The notes: generated from the letters alone by a model not told the origin. DNA of 64,000 bases from Anodontia alba (GCA_964016985.1 OZ024827.1:19919275-19983274), one strand, 5' to 3'; positions 51,705 through 62,604 are shown, counted from the first letter of the stretch. Program-made: numbers and translations.

Positions 51705-53600
51705 TTAGCTCACCTGAGCTCTGCTCAGGATGAGCTATTGTGATCACTTTTTGTCCGTCGTCCGTCCGTCCGTCCGTCCGTCCGTCCGTCCGTGCGTCCG
51801 TCCGTCCGTCCGTCCGTCCGTCCGTCCGTTAACATTTTCAAACTACTTCTCCTCTGAAGCCGCTGAGCCAATTTTGCTCAAATTTCATATGGAGCCTCCT
51901 TAGGGTGGGGGAACGAAAGATTGCTAAAATAGTCGGGGTCCGTCGACTAAGATGGCCGCCATGCCCATATATGGTAAAAACCTTTAAAAATCTTCTTCTC
52001 CATAACCGAGGATGCCTTGGGGCTGAATCTTTGCATGAATCATCGGGGACGGGAGGTCAACCAAAGTTGCTAAAAGAATTGTCGTACGTTGACGTTTGAC
52101 CTTTTTACAGCAAGGTCAAGTTCGCTTCCTTATGCATTTATATGAGCTCTATACATTTGAATGGGAAAATTGTTAAGAGTTTCAAACGACTTCTCCTCTG
52201 AAGCCTCTGAGCTAATTTTGTTCAAATTTCATATGGAGCCACCTTAGGGTGGGGAAACAAAAGATTGCTAAAATTGTCGCGGTCCGTTGACCAAGATGGC
52301 CGCCATGCCCATATATGGTAAAAACCTTTAAAAATCTTCTTCTCCATAACTGAGGATGCCTTGGGGCTGAATCTTTGCACGAATCATCAGGGACAAGAGG
52401 TCAACTAAAGTTGCTAAAAGAATTGTCGTACGTTGACGTTTGACCTTTTTACGGCAAGGTCAAGTTTGCTTCCCTATGCATTTGTATGAGCTCTATACAT
52501 TTGAATGGGAAAATTGTTAAGAGTTTCAAACGACTTCTCCTCTGAAGCCTCTGAGCTAATTTTGTTCAAATTTCATATGGAGCCACCTTAGGGTGGGGGA
52601 ACGAAAGATTGCTAAAATTGTCATGGTCCGTTGACCAAGATGGCCGCCATGTCCATATATGGTAAAAACCTTTAAAAATCTTCTTCTCCATAACCGAGGA
52701 TGCCTTGGGGCTGAATCTTTGCATGAATCATCGGGGACGAGAGATCAACCAAAGGTGCTAAAAGAATTGTCGTACGTTGATGTTTGACCTTTTTACGGCA
52801 AGGTCAAGTTCGCTTCCCTATGCATTTGTATGAGCTCTATACATTTGAATGGGAAATTGTTAAGAGTTTCAAACGACTTATCCTCTGAAGCCTCTGAGCT
52901 AATTTTGTTCAAATTTCATATGGAGCCACCTTAGTGTGGGGAAACAAAAGATTGCTAAAATTGTCGCGGTCCGTTGACCAAGGTGGTCGCCATGCCCATA
53001 TATGGTAAAAACCTTTAAAAATCTTCTTCTCCAGAACCGAGAATGCCTTGGGGCTGAATCTTTGCACAAATCATCGGGAAGGAGAGGTCTACCAAAGTTG
53101 CCAAAAGAATTGTTGTACGTTGACATTTGACCTTTTTACGGCAGGATCAAGTTTGCTTCCCTATGCATTTGTATGAGCCCCATACATTTGAATAGGAAAA
53201 TTGTTGAGAATTTTAAATTTCTTCTTCTCTGAAGCCACTGAGCCAAATTTGCTCACATTTCATATTGTGCCTTCTTAAGTCAGGGGAACGAAAGATTGCT
53301 AAAATGGTCGCGGTAGGTCGACCAAGATGGCCACCATGCCCATATATGGTAAGACCTTTTAAAAATCTTCTTCTTCAGAACTGAGGATGCCTTGGGGCTA
53401 AATCTGTGCACAAATCATCAGGGACAGGAGATCTACCAAAATTGCTGAAAAGATTATTGTACATTGACATTTGACCTTTTTACGGCAAGGTCAAGTTTGC
53501 TTCCCCATGCATTTGTATGAGCCCCATAACATTTATATGGGAAAATTGTTGAGAATTTGACGACTTCTCTGAAGCCACTGAGCCAAATTTGCTCAGATTT
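51705..53600 (+). mobile_element. Pearl/HINE-like element with ~343-bp tandem repeats (3' end missing)
   Basis: The head is TTAGCTCACCTGAGC, followed by an unusually long GTCC microsatellite (about 51755-51828). About five monomers of ~343 bp follow, starting CTTCTCCTCTGAAGCC near 51846, 52189, 52532, 52875 and 53220, each with a conserved AAGATGGCCGCCATG site. The array stops in a sixth unit, where another head begins at 53601. No tail of its own is seen. Confidence 0.82.
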
Positions 53601-54661
53601 TTAGCTCACCTGAGCATGAAGTGCGCATGGTGAGCTATTGTGGTCAGTCAATGTCCGTCGTCCATCATGGGTCATGCGGCGTGAACAATTGCTTTAAAGG
53701 CCTACTCTTCCTACACCCCAGGGCCAATTGACTCGATACTTGGTAGGAAGCATCAGGGTGAAATGTAGATAAAAAAAAATAGCTAAAATCGTTCCGATCG
53801 GAAATCCAAGATGGCCGCCATGGCCGCCATCTTGAAAATCTTTTTCGCTTCTTCTCCTGAACCGAAAGGCCAATTGACTCCAAACTTGCTAGGAAGCATC
53901 AGGGTGACTTGTAGATCAAGTATAGCTAAAATCGTGTCGGTCCAAATTCCAAGATGGCCACCATGGCAGCCATCTTGAAAATCTATTTTTCGCTTCTACT
54001 CCGAAACCCAAAAGCCAGTTGACTCCAAACTGGTTAGGAAGCATTGGGGTGACTTATAAATCAAAAATAGCTAAAATTGTGCTGATTAGAAATCCAAGAT
54101 GGCCACCATGGCAGCCATCTTGAAAAGCTATTTTTCGCTTCTTCTCCTGAACCGAAAGGCCAATTGACTCCAAACTTGCTAGGAAGCATCGGGATGACTT
54201 GTACATAAAAAATAGCTCAAATCGTGCCAATTAGAAATCCAAGATGGCCTCCATGACAGCCATCTTGAAAATCTATTTTTCGCTTCTTCTCTTAAAACTA
54301 AAAGTCAATTGACTTGAAACTTAGTAGGAAGCATCAGGGTGACTTGTAGATCAGAAAATAGCTATAATCATTCCGATCGGAAATCCAAGATGGCAGCCAT
54401 CTTGAAAATCTATTTTTTGCTTCTTCTACTGCACCGAAATGCCAGTTGACTCAAAAGTTGGTAGGAGGCATTGGGGGTGACTTATTTTACTTGTAACGTT
54501 TAGAAAATTTCAGCATTTTAACCTTGTAAGCAAGATATTTCAAAAACTGTTTAAGCCATTGCCTTGTCATAAGAGTATTGGAAAAATGTTGCATGCCATC
54601 TGCATATCTGCAGTGGCGGTTTCACTCAGGTGAGCGAGTTGTGGCCCGTGGGCCTCTTGTT
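53601..54661 (+). mobile_element. Second HINE-like element with ~147-bp repeats containing a palindrome
   Basis: A new TTAGCTCACCTGAGC head is followed by about five ~147-bp monomers. Each has a near-palindrome around AAGATGGC.GCCATGGC and GCCATCTTGAAAATCT (near 53810, 53950, 54095, 54240 and 54388). The tail has the inverted TCAGGTGAGC, a GGCCCGTGGGCC hairpin and CTCTTGTTT. Head and tail match the 29531-31341 element, but the monomers differ. Confidence 0.8.
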
Positions 54662-54689
54662 TCTAGGTCTGATTAGTATTATAATAGAT

Positions 54690-54760
54690 ACCTGAATGGC
54701 AAACAGTATAGATCCTGATTCAGCTGTTCCTTTAAGATTTGTTGAATCTGGGTTTACATT
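54690..54760. repeat. E/F-type core hairpin
   Basis: GGCAAACAGTATAGATCCTG and GAATCTGGGTTTACATTGTT. No shoulders recognised. Confidence 0.6.
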
Positions 54761-54761
54761 G

Positions 54762-54830
54762 TTTGCGGACTGCGGATCATGAAGTCCTAAGTTCGAATCC
54801 CACTGGAGGCAGAATTCAGCTCATGACTTC
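54762..54830 (+). repeat. tRNA-like fragment
   Basis: GAAGTCCTAAGTTCGAATCCC resembles a tRNA T-arm/B-box. No full cloverleaf. Likely a SINE remnant. Confidence 0.35.
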
Positions 54831-54915
54831 TAATGAGCTCCACAATATAATTATGTTTTTATCATTGTCAAGAACTTGAGAAAATTATCATCAAATACTT
54901 TTCATTAACAAGGCC
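54825..54915. repeat. B right half
   Basis: ACTTCTAATGAGCTCCACAA, GAGAAAATTATCATCAAATA and CTTTTCATTAACAAGGCC resemble the end of B. Confidence 0.5.
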
Positions 54916-55124
54916 TCTGAATTTCACAAGATTAGAAGAAAAAAAAAACTTTTTAAGTCGCAAACATCCTGATTTATCAGTGTTGTTGAAATTTTATATT
55001 TTCCAGAAAATCCTAATGCTATTCTTGGTTTTAATAATCAATCATCCGCACAAAAACAAAATCATTTAAAATCATGATAAAACTCACATCTTTCAACATT
55101 TTAGCTGAAACATTGAGAAAATGT

Positions 55125-55355
55125 ACCTTTGAACATGTCCCAGCAGGCAAAACTTTTTTCATGCTCAACTCATCTGAGCATGAAATTTTTCATGCTAATA
55201 AGTCTCAAATTACTAACAATGCCAAATTTTTTCTTGTTAAACATAGCTGAACATGAAAATTTCTCTACTATTGTTGGCATTTTCATATTTATTGGCAGAG
55301 AAAATTTCATGCTCAGCTGAGTTGAGCATGAAAAAAGTTTTATAACCTCTGGGCC
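55125..55355. repeat. Foldback with GAGCATGAAA arms
   Basis: Outer AACTTTTTTCATGCTCAACT / GAGTTGAGCATGAAAAAAGT and inner AACAATGCCAAATTTT / ACTATTGTTGGCATTTT words pair over about 200 bp. Confidence 0.75.
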
Positions 55356-55375
55356 TGATCTGTCTGCAGGTAGAA

Positions 55376-55690
55376 AGAAGCCTTGGACTCCCGGCTAAGC
55401 ACAGTGTGCCTGATGAAATCTGCTCAGACTGGACAACGTTTCAACCCCCGCCGGGTCGGCAGCATTTTTTCATGGAGAGTTGATCATGAAAAGTTTTCTA
55501 CAGTCATTCTCTCCCTTCTGCTAATTCAAGAAGGGGAGTTGTCAATTTCTGGTGAAAGAATGTACACAATACTGGTTAACCGCATAGAGGACTAAGCTTG
55601 TCCAGTAAAAGTGTGGTTAGAAAACTGACCACGCTCGTCATGACTCCATTGGGTTGACTGGGCCGTAAAACCTCAACACAAAACAAGCAA
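55376..55690 (+). mobile_element. SINE type 1
   Basis: A diverged tRNA-like head (GTTTCAACCCCCGCCGGGTC) is followed by the complete body and CCTCAACACAAAACAAGC tail. Confidence 0.82.
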
Positions 55691-55754
55691 GATCTGAGGC
55701 TTTGTGTGCACATGTCATGTAATACAGTACCGGAGGACATGTTCATCTTCCCCC

Positions 55755-55965
55755 CTCTGTGCAGTAGATGACAAAATAATTTTTCTTTTTTTTTCCCATA
55801 GGAGACAATTTGCATGCAGTGTCAAAGCATATTTTCTGAGAAAAATAAGACAAATATTTAAAAATGTTGTCTGCTGAAATTTTTAGAAGCACCCTACAAC
55901 ATATTTTTTATGGAGAAATAAGAAAAATGATCTGAGCATTGTCACTAAATAACCCCTGCGTATCA
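55755..55965. repeat. C fragment then A fragment
   Basis: GATGACAAAATAATTTTTCT, GGAGACAATTTGCATGCAGT, TGTTGTCTGCTGAAATTTTT; then GCACCCTACAACATATTTTT and GGAGAAATAAGAAAAATG. Confidence 0.6.
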
Positions 55966-55989
55966 AATCTTCCGAGTACGTATTTTCAC

Positions 55990-56510
55990 AGGTTAACCAT
56001 TTCAGACCAAAATCAATACCTGTGCAAACAGTGTAGATCGAGATGAAATGCAAAACATCTGGGAGAAATATATTTTGGTGCAAAAATAAGAAAAAATATC
56101 CTTTTGTCAGTCATCATGCCCATTTTGGTCAAAGTTTACTTTGTTTGCCACGCTTCCATCAGCTTTTTAGACACACAAACAGGTGGTAAAATGGACCTTA
56201 TTAACCCTTAAACTGCCAATCACAACAATTGTTGTCTGCTTTGTCATCTGCTTGTGATTTTAAAAGTCATTTTTGCGAACAGTGTGGACCTAGATCAGAC
56301 TGCTCCTCTAGGAGCAGTCTGATCAGGGTCCACACTGTTTGCCTGTATGCAAAAATAGGTTTGAAAAGTTTGCAAGAATTTTCAGCAGACTATATAAATA
56401 GACGACATTTTCAGATGCAGGTTTTCTTGGCATTTTAAGGGTTAAGTTTTAGGACAAGTATGGTAGGGAGTTAAGGTGTCCCAATATTTAGGGTAAATGC
56501 GTGTGTTAAA
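55990..56510 (+). repeat. Foldback F split by D2
   Basis: F core and left part 55990-56200; right end 56446-56510 (TTTTAGGACAAGTATGGTAG, GTGTCCCAATATTTAGGGTA). D2 lies between, flanked by TTAA. Confidence 0.76.
56201..56445. repeat. Foldback D2
   Basis: TTAACCCTTAAACTGCCAAT, stem GTGTGGACCTAGATCAGACT with CTCCTCTAGGAG apex, GGCATTTTAAGGGTTAA. Confidence 0.87.
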
Positions 56511-56795
56511 AGGTTAATCATCAAAGCGCCAAGCAAAATTGTAGCAGACAATCTATTTATTATCATTGATAGAGAAGAAGGCTTGACATTTCATGAGAAT
56601 TGTTTGCCTAGCATAAATAAAGCTTGACATTTCATGTGAATTGTCTGCTTGATATAAAACCTTATTTTCTTGGAAAAAAAATAAAAAATAAATTTCAAAA
56701 TGTCAATCCTTGTTTTCTCATTTTCTAAAAAAAAAAAGAGATATCTATTTCAAAATGTCATCTGCTGTAGTTGTGATTGGTGCATTGAGGGTTAC
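56511..56795. repeat. Foldback D with repeated arms
   Basis: TTAATCATCAAAGCGCCAAG; GCTTGACATTTCATG.GAATTG occurs at 56580 and 56621; GTCATCTGCTGTAGTTGTGA end. Confidence 0.75.
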
Positions 56796-57077
56796 TTTCT
56801 GGAGTTGCATACAAATTTTGCTTTTCTTGACTAGGATTAAGCTCTGGAAAGCTATCTGTCTGAATTAAATCCATTGGCCAACTGCTGTGGACAAACTAAT
56901 TTGTCTTCTGCAATAAGGAATGATAGAATTTGCTCAGAACTGATCAGATGTAATCCGATATAGCAAATATGCTGTAGAGAGTGCAAGATAATTGCCGTAT
57001 TTGCCATAATTACCATACATATGCCAATAAACACACTTACTAAATCTGATTCCCAAGACCTCCGTGTACTTTTATAC

Positions 57078-57335
57078 AGTTGGGCTTCTTAGCACAGTTG
57101 GTAGCATGTGTGACTGCAGATCTAAGGGAATCCCAGCTCTGCCACTTAACTGTAGTGGAAATTAACCATGACATGATTTCTATAGTCATTCTCCCTTCCA
57201 CTGATTAAAAAAGGGCAGTTGTCAGTTACTGTACACAAAAAGCAGGTGAACTGCTTAGAGGATTATGTCTGCCCAGAGAAAAGTGTTAGTACCTTAACAG
57301 TGTTGACAGGGCTGTAAAACTACAGATCAGACAAA
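57078..57335 (+). mobile_element. SINE variant related to 20634 copy
   Basis: The GGCTTCTTAGCACAGTTGGTA head is followed by a shortened body (TTGTCAGTTACTGTACACAA, CTTAGAGGATTATG) and a GACAGGGCTGTAAAACTACA tail. Confidence 0.7.
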
Positions 57336-57339
57336 CTAT

Positions 57340-57480
57340 AAAAGCATATGTTGTGGGTACTCGTTTGAATTGCCTCGACTCGTCAAAAAAAAAATCTTTC
57401 AGGAATACCATCAGAGTGTCAAACAGTTTGGATCCAGATCTGGGTCTAAACTGTTTGCAAAGGTTATCAGCAGATGACAA
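57340..57480. repeat. G core scrap and an E/F-type core hairpin
   Basis: AAAGCATATGTTGTGGGTAC at 57340 and GTTTGGATCCAGATCTGGGT at 57427. Confidence 0.6.
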
Positions 57481-57507
57481 AAGTCGCCACTAGCAGGGAA
57501 ACATTTA

Positions 57508-57724
57508 ACTCTCGTTATCTCAAACACTGATAACTGAAACAACTGCATTAAGTTGAATTAAATTTTGAATAATATTATTTTAGTTTTGCTTTCTGTTCTC
57601 CAGGGAACCAGAATTTTGAAATAACAGTAGTTTGTGATAAGAGGAGTTGAAACTCCTCTTATCACAAACTACTGTTATTTCAAAATTCTGGTTCCCTGGA
57701 GTTTGAGATAATGAGTGTCCTCTG
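57508..57724. repeat. Foldback N with a perfect 51-bp stem
   Basis: Ends ACTCTCGTTATCTCAAACAC and GTTTGAGATAATGAGTGTCC. Inside, 57598-57648 and 57651-57701 are exact reverse complements separated by GA. Confidence 0.9.
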
Positions 57725-57794
57725 TATGTGCACTAATGATGCAGATCAGCATCACATTTGTGCGTCTTCTCTGGTCCTGTGCAGTGTCTGCTGA

Positions 57795-58025
57795 ATCCAT
57801 TGTAGTCGGGTGACCCCTAAAAGGGTAACTGGCAAACAGTGCAGTCCCAGATCAGGTGCCACAGAATGTGGTGTCTGATCAGGGTCGACGTCTTCACTAT
57901 TTGCAAATAGTTTAGCCATTTTTCTCTAGGAATATCTCAATCTCATAGCCTGACCTACCTACAATTGAAATTGGACTATTCCAATATATAGTGTGGGTGA
58001 GCTCATTCAGTCAACAATGGGTGAA
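57795..58025. repeat. Foldback J
   Basis: ATCCATTGTAGTCGGGTGAC, core GTGCAGTCCCAGATCAGGTG, CCAATATATAGTGTGGGTGA, CAACAATGGGTGAA. Confidence 0.82.
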
Positions 58026-58076
58026 GAATCATTGGATACTGTAGAATATATTGAAACACAGCAACTGTTCTGATTA

Positions 58077-58307
58077 CCGTATTTACCCGAAGTATTGGGA
58101 CAGACAGGCCTGAGCAAACAGTATAGACCCAGATCAGATGCTGCATTCTGCAGCATCTGATCAGGGTCTATACTATTTGCCACTCATCCAGCAGTTTTTC
58201 AAACACATTAATAGGTACTTAAAGCGACTTTAAATTATTGGACAAGTATGGTAAGGAGTTAAGGTGTCCCAATACTTAGGGTAAATATGATAAATGCTGA
58301 TCTAGCT
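58077..58307 (+). repeat. Foldback F, near consensus
   Basis: ACCGTATTTACCCGAAGTAT, stem CAGATCAGATGCTGCATTCT / GCAGCATCTGATCAGGG, CCCAATACTTAGGGTAAATA. Confidence 0.9.
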
Positions 58308-58317
58308 CTACACTGTA

Positions 58318-58465
58318 TAACTAGAGGTAAGAGAGGCATCAAGATAAAATATTTTTCATATTTGTCTACAAAAATGTATGTTGTGGGTACTCATTAGAAG
58401 CATCTATCATGAAAAATATTTTGTGGGTAATCATTAGCCAAAGGCACTTATAGTAAGTACATACA
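58318..58465. repeat. Foldback A, rearranged
   Basis: ATAACTAGAGGTAAGAGAGG, GTATGTTGTGGGTACTCATT, then a second TTTTGTGGGTAATCATTAGC. Confidence 0.6.
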
Positions 58466-58467
58466 AA

Positions 58468-59042
58468 ATACCATATTTGACCTAATTACCATATTGTGCA
58501 CCTAGGTTTTTCAAAATTACTGTAACACAAACAAAAAACCAAAACGAAAAAACATAAATAAGATCGATAGAGGACTTCATAATGTACATATTTAATGATG
58601 CTTATGTGATCTTCTTTACAAAAGCATATATTTTGGTATTTGTTTAAGTGCCTTGACTTGTCGAGGCAATTCATATAAGTACCCAAAACATATGCTTTTA
58701 TAAAGAAGTAGATAAACCGGCCCCCATAGCCTAGTGGATAAGAGAGCTGACTCTTAGTCCATTAGGTTTCTCACTGCTGTGGTTCGAGCTTCGCTTGGGT
58801 CACATGTGGGAAAGCCAAGTTCTGCTTACAGATGGTCAGGTAGCTTTTCTCTGGGTTCTCCGGTTTTTGCTCACCTTTGATGAACGATTGGACCGATATA
58901 AGTAAAATATTCTTGAAAGGGCCGTAAAACCCAAATAAAAAAAAAAAAAAAAAAAAAATGTAGATAATTGTAATTTGAAGACTATGAACTTGTTTGACTG
59001 TGTGCTTATACAGGGTATGTATGGTAATTAGGCCGAATGTAA
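58468..59042 (+). repeat. Foldback G split by a SINE
   Basis: G part 1 58468-58715 (TACCATATTTGACCTAATTA; CTTGACTTGTCGAGGCAATT). Part 2 58960-59042 (GTAATTTGAAGACTATGAAC; GTAATTAGGCCGAATGTA). Confidence 0.83.
58716..58959 (+). mobile_element. tRNA-derived SINE (type 3) with poly(A) tail and 8-bp duplication
   Basis: The tRNA-like head (CATAGCCTAGTGGATAAGAG and GGTTCGAGCTTCG) leads to a body ending GGGCCGTAAAACCCAAATAA and a long poly(A). GTAGATAA is repeated at 58708 and 58960. It interrupts a G foldback upstream of exon 4. Confidence 0.85.
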
Positions 59043-59162
59043 GAAAAATATCTATATGGATAAGCCTCTTGTCAAGCTGTATGGGTGACTCAGATCAGAA
59101 TGTTTGGTTGCCCTAAGATCTCTCAGTTTAGATGGTTCACATTTTGTCTTGATATGTTACAG

Positions 59163-59266
59163 AGGTGCTGAATTGTTGGCAGTGAATGCTGATGGTAACA
59201 TGCCGTATGATATCTGTGAAGATGAAGTAGCCCTGGACTACATTGAAACAGAAATGGCTAAAAGAG
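59163..59266 (+). CDS. PPP1R16A: PPP1R16-like coding exon 4 (end of second ankyrin repeat and linker)
   Basis: This 104-nt exon starts after TGTTACAG. One base completes codon 158, then 34 codons (159-192), ending with one base of codon 193 before GTATGAG. The peptide carries GAELLAVNADGNMPYDICED, which matches the family's conserved LLAVNxDGNMPYDxCxDE block, then an ALDYIETEMAKR helix. Other acceptor choices nearby produce stops. The split codon starts with G, consistent with the Gly that follows in relatives. A G foldback (split by a SINE) ends about 120 bases upstream, and an M foldback begins about 80 bases downstream. No further exon was recognised between here and 64000, so the remaining ankyrin repeats, the C-terminal region and any CaaX box lie downstream. 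Confidence 0.92.
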
Positions 59267-59344
59267 GTATGAGTTTGTCACATATTACTTTTTTGGTCTA
59301 CACACAGTCCATAGGATTCCTGGACATGTCAGACAAAAAATTAT

Positions 59345-59570
59345 TGGAACCTCCTTATAAGATGGTTCATTATACGAAGATGGATCTCAAAAATGTTATA
59401 TCCAAACAAAAATGTATAGATTATGTAGAAAAATGACCATTAATGGTCATTTTTCTACATAATCTAAACATTTTCATTCGGATACAAGACAAAAATGTTT
59501 AGATTATATAGAAAAAATGACAATTTGATCAATATAATCTATGTATTTTTCTGTATAATCTATATATTCG
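59345..59570. repeat. Foldback M, 80 bp after exon 4
   Basis: TCCTTATAAGATGGTTCATT, stem AAATGTATAGATTATGTAGA / TCTACATAATCTAAACATTT, then further partial copies of the arm to 59570. Confidence 0.78.
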
Positions 59571-59741
59571 AAAAGTGGTTTTGCAAGCCATGCCTTAAAC
59601 TCTTCTTCCAACAAGTTCATCGCTCGGCTAAGTGGGTCTTTGTGAACTTTAGGTGCACAATTTTCAACGAACATGTAATGATAATTTTCTTAATTCTCCA
59701 CAAAAAAATCATATCTTGTAGGTACTCTTCAGAGCACCTCG

Positions 59742-60260
59742 TCTAATTTTCAAGGTCACTGCAGCAGAAAAACTGAATAATCTAGACAGTTTCTTGTCTG
59801 TGCAATATCTTGTGAACCAGTGGTTGGATTCTTACCAAATTTTCATGGATATATAATTGAGACATAACAAAGAACTGGTTAGGTTTCGTGACCTTGACGT
59901 AATTTTCAAGGTCACAGCAGTAGAAAAACTGAATATTCTATGACACTTTCTTGTCTGTGCAATATCTTTTGAACCAGTAGTCTTATTCTTACTAAATACG
60001 TGGTGATATCATTTGTACATGGCAAACGACTGATTATATTTTGGTGACCTTGACCTAATTTTCAAGGTCATAGAGGTAGTGAAAGGACATCTGTTTTCTC
60101 TGAAAATACTGTTCTTATTTCCTTGATCTTTTGGATGGATGCAAATCAGTGATCATCATCCTGATGCTGCTACTGACCAAAGTTCAAGGTCACAGACTTA
60201 GAAATTCTGCATTTGTCAATATGGTGGCACTGGTCTGTGGTATACATGAACCCCTGCTCA
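59742..60260 (+). repeat. Dispersed repeat P, about three ~180-bp tandem units
   Basis: Units each carry TTCAAGGTCA..GCAG.AGAAAAACTGAA, CTTGTCTGTGCAATATCTT and AACCAGTGGTTGGATTCTTA. The third unit is weaker. Confidence 0.65.
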
Positions 60261-60540
60261 TTAGCTCAAGATTTGATTTACTTCTGTTGGCACTAGGTAA
60301 AATATTGTAAAACTAACCTAAAAAAAAAGTGTCACTTATAGTCTCCATGAAACTACACACTTTTGTGCATGTCATTAGAATTGGCATATTGTTTAGCCTC
60401 TTTCCAGGATGGCACTGAAATGGTCCTGTAAAGATTTCATAATGGTTCTCTTAATCTTTTTCCAGGAAATCAGGATAATATTTGTCGACCAGAACATCAT
60501 AACAATTTTGATATATGAAACAGTGCATGCAATAAAGTAT
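60261..60540. other. Unassigned intron 4 DNA
   Basis: No repeat or coding signal recognised. CTTTTTCCAGGAAATCAGGA near 60460 looks like an acceptor but opens no family-like peptide. Confidence 0.4.
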
Positions 60541-60544
60541 AGAT

Positions 60545-60735
60545 CCAGATGAGGTGCTTTTTTCAACCAAACGTTGATATTTTTCTTATTTCTCCATGAA
60601 AACATAATATGTTGTGGGTACTCATTAGAAGTGCCTCAGTGAGGCACTTCTAATGAGTACCCACAACATATATTTTCATGAGAAATAAAAAAAATATATT
60701 TACCTGATATGCCGTCTTATCTGGAGCTATGAACA
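60545..60735. repeat. Foldback A
   Basis: ATCCAGATGAGGTGCTTTTT to TCTTATCTGGAGCTATGA. Perfect apex AGTGCCTCAGTGAGGCACT. Confidence 0.85.
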
Positions 60736-60807
60736 AAACTTCTAACAGCCAAGTGGTGTCTTTTGTATAATGACATGGAAAAAACATTATCCTTATAATA
60801 ACAGCTG

Positions 60808-61250
60808 CTGTTAACCATTAAAATTGTAGCAGACAATAACACGTTGAAATTGTAGCAGACGACACACTGAAAATTGTTGCAGATACACTGACACACTGAC
60901 GATACACTGACATTTTTTTTCAGAGAAAATAAGGTATGACATTTTGTGAATCATCTGAGCTGATGATTCACATGAAATGTCAAACCTTTTTTTCAATGAA
61001 AAACACAAAATCAACAGCATTTTTCATGTCATCTCATCTGCTATGGATGCGATTGGTGCTTTAGGGTTAATTCCTAAAATGCCAAGCAAAATTTGTAGCA
61101 GATGACATTTTAAATTTGTTCATATTTTTCATAGAAAAAAGTCTTGAAAATTCTTAAAAATCCTTATTTTCAATCTAAAGCAACAAGAAAAACAACAGCA
61201 TATTTAATGCCATCTACAGCAGATGTGATTAATGTTTTAAGATTTAAAAT
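60808..61250. repeat. Two foldback D copies in tandem
   Basis: First 60808-61069 with a repeated left shoulder (TGTAGCAGAC three times) and GATTCACATGAAATGTCAAA. Second 61070-61250 with most of the stem lost. Confidence 0.75.
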
Positions 61251-61718
61251 CTAAAGCGCCATGGAAAATTTGTAGGTGACAACATTCTGCTTTTTTCCCC
61301 TTAGAAAATAAGCTTTGACATTTTATGTGAATCATCCACTTAGCAGATAGTTCACATGAAATGTGAATAAAAATCTGCAGACCAAGATGGCTCAGTCAGA
61401 TGGGCATTCAACTGGTGATCAGGAGATCGTGGGTTTGATCCCTGTGGGGTCAGGCAACCTGATTCAGGAAGGGCAGATGTCAGTTTCTGGCAAAAGAATG
61501 GACACAAGACTGGTCAACCACTTAGAGGACTAAGCCTGGTTAGGAAAAAGTGTGGTCTAAGGTAAACTAAATGTGCTGGACATGACCATAATGGATTGAC
61601 TGGGCCATAAAAGCTCACCATAAACAAACAAACAAACAATAAAGATTTACAAGGTGGTTATTAATAAATAAAAAAATTAACATGTCATCTGCTGCAGTTG
61701 TGATTGGTGCTTTGACAC
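61251..61718. repeat. Foldback D split by a SINE
   Basis: Left 61251-61379 (AATCTAAAGCGCCATGGAAA; TAGTTCACATGAAATGTGAA). Right 61643-61718 (AACATGTCATCTGCTGCAGT; GATTGGTGCTTTGACAC). Confidence 0.78.
61380..61642 (+). mobile_element. SINE type 1 inserted in a D foldback
   Basis: ATGGCTCAGTCAGATGGGC head, GGGTTTGATCCCTG B-box, internally shortened body, and an AAACAAACAAACAAAC tail. The D element continues at 61643. Confidence 0.82.
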
Positions 61719-61922
61719 TTATCTTGCTATAGCCAGATTCGGCAGACAACAAACTTATGATATTTTTCTTATTTTTCCAAGAAAATAGGAACTGATACTT
61801 AATGCAAATTGTCTCCTAGGGGACAATTTGCATGTAGTATCAGATCCTGTTTTCTAGGAAAAATAAGAAAATGTTTTTCAACATGTCAACTGCTGAAATT
61901 TTTACCCAGTATGCAAAGTTAA
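61719..61922. repeat. Foldback C
   Basis: ACTTATCTTGCTATAGCCAG, stem AATGCAAATTGTCTCCTAGG, TTTTACCCAGTATGCAAAGT. Confidence 0.84.
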
Positions 61923-62205
61923 GATCTAGATAACTAAGCTGGTCATAGCCTTTTTACCTAGACTGGCATTAGTCTATTGAATTTAATAATGACTGCATAA
62001 AATGCATTATCCCTACCTATAGAATCAAATGAAACTAAAATTAATGTTTTTCTCAGATAGTGAAATCAATAGTGACCAGACTTTATAATCATGATATTTT
62101 AGTTTTATTTCCGTGGATGTATCAAACAGGGTTATAAGAATAAAATATTTTGTCACTGGAGACTGGAGCCAGTCTACTGTTTACCTCATACTTAGCAATG
62201 AGGCT
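61923..62205. other. Unassigned intron 4 DNA
   Basis: Ordinary AT-rich sequence. No family recognised. Confidence 0.4.
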
Positions 62206-62310
62206 AAAAAAAAATTAGCAGATTGCATTTTGGTTTATTATTTTTACTAGAAACTAGGCTTTGACTTTTTATGCAGATTGTTTTCTTAGTAGACAATTTG
62301 ATAGTTCATC
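62206..62310. repeat. C fragment
   Basis: TAGCAGATTGCATTTTGGTT, CTAGGCTTTGACTTTTTATG, TTTCTTAGTAGACAATTTGA. Confidence 0.6.
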
Positions 62311-62324
62311 AGATTCAGATGATA

Positions 62325-62595
62325 GTTGTCCCCACACCCGTGGGGAGGGGACATATTGATTTTGGTTTGGATCCTGTTGACGTCAACATTGGCATTTACT
62401 TCAGCATGACACTTTCTTGTCTGCGTACTATCTTGTTAACCAGTGGTTGGATTCGTACCAAACTTTCATGGATATATAATTGGGACATAACAAAGAACTG
62501 ATTAGATATTGGTGACCTTGACCTGATTTTCAAGGTCACAGTAATAGAAACACTGAAAAGTCATGGCAGGGGGACATCTGTTTTCTCTTAAAACA
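62325..62595 (+). repeat. Dispersed repeat P with head
   Basis: The head CCCCACACCCGTGGGGAGGG is self-complementary. Then come ACACTTTCTTGTCTGCGTAC, CCAGTGGTTGGATTC and a TGACCTTGACCTGATTTTCA unit as in 59742-60260. Confidence 0.65.
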
Positions 62596-62604
62596 CTGTT
62601 ACTA

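Noticed and set aside
58718..58800. Possible functional tRNA gene
   Set aside because: The tRNA-like head is followed by a SINE body, poly(A) and target duplication, and no intact cloverleaf was seen.
59267..59436. Extension of exon 4 reading frame beyond 59266
   Set aside because: It crosses a GTATGAG donor and reads into an M foldback; the peptide no longer resembles the family.
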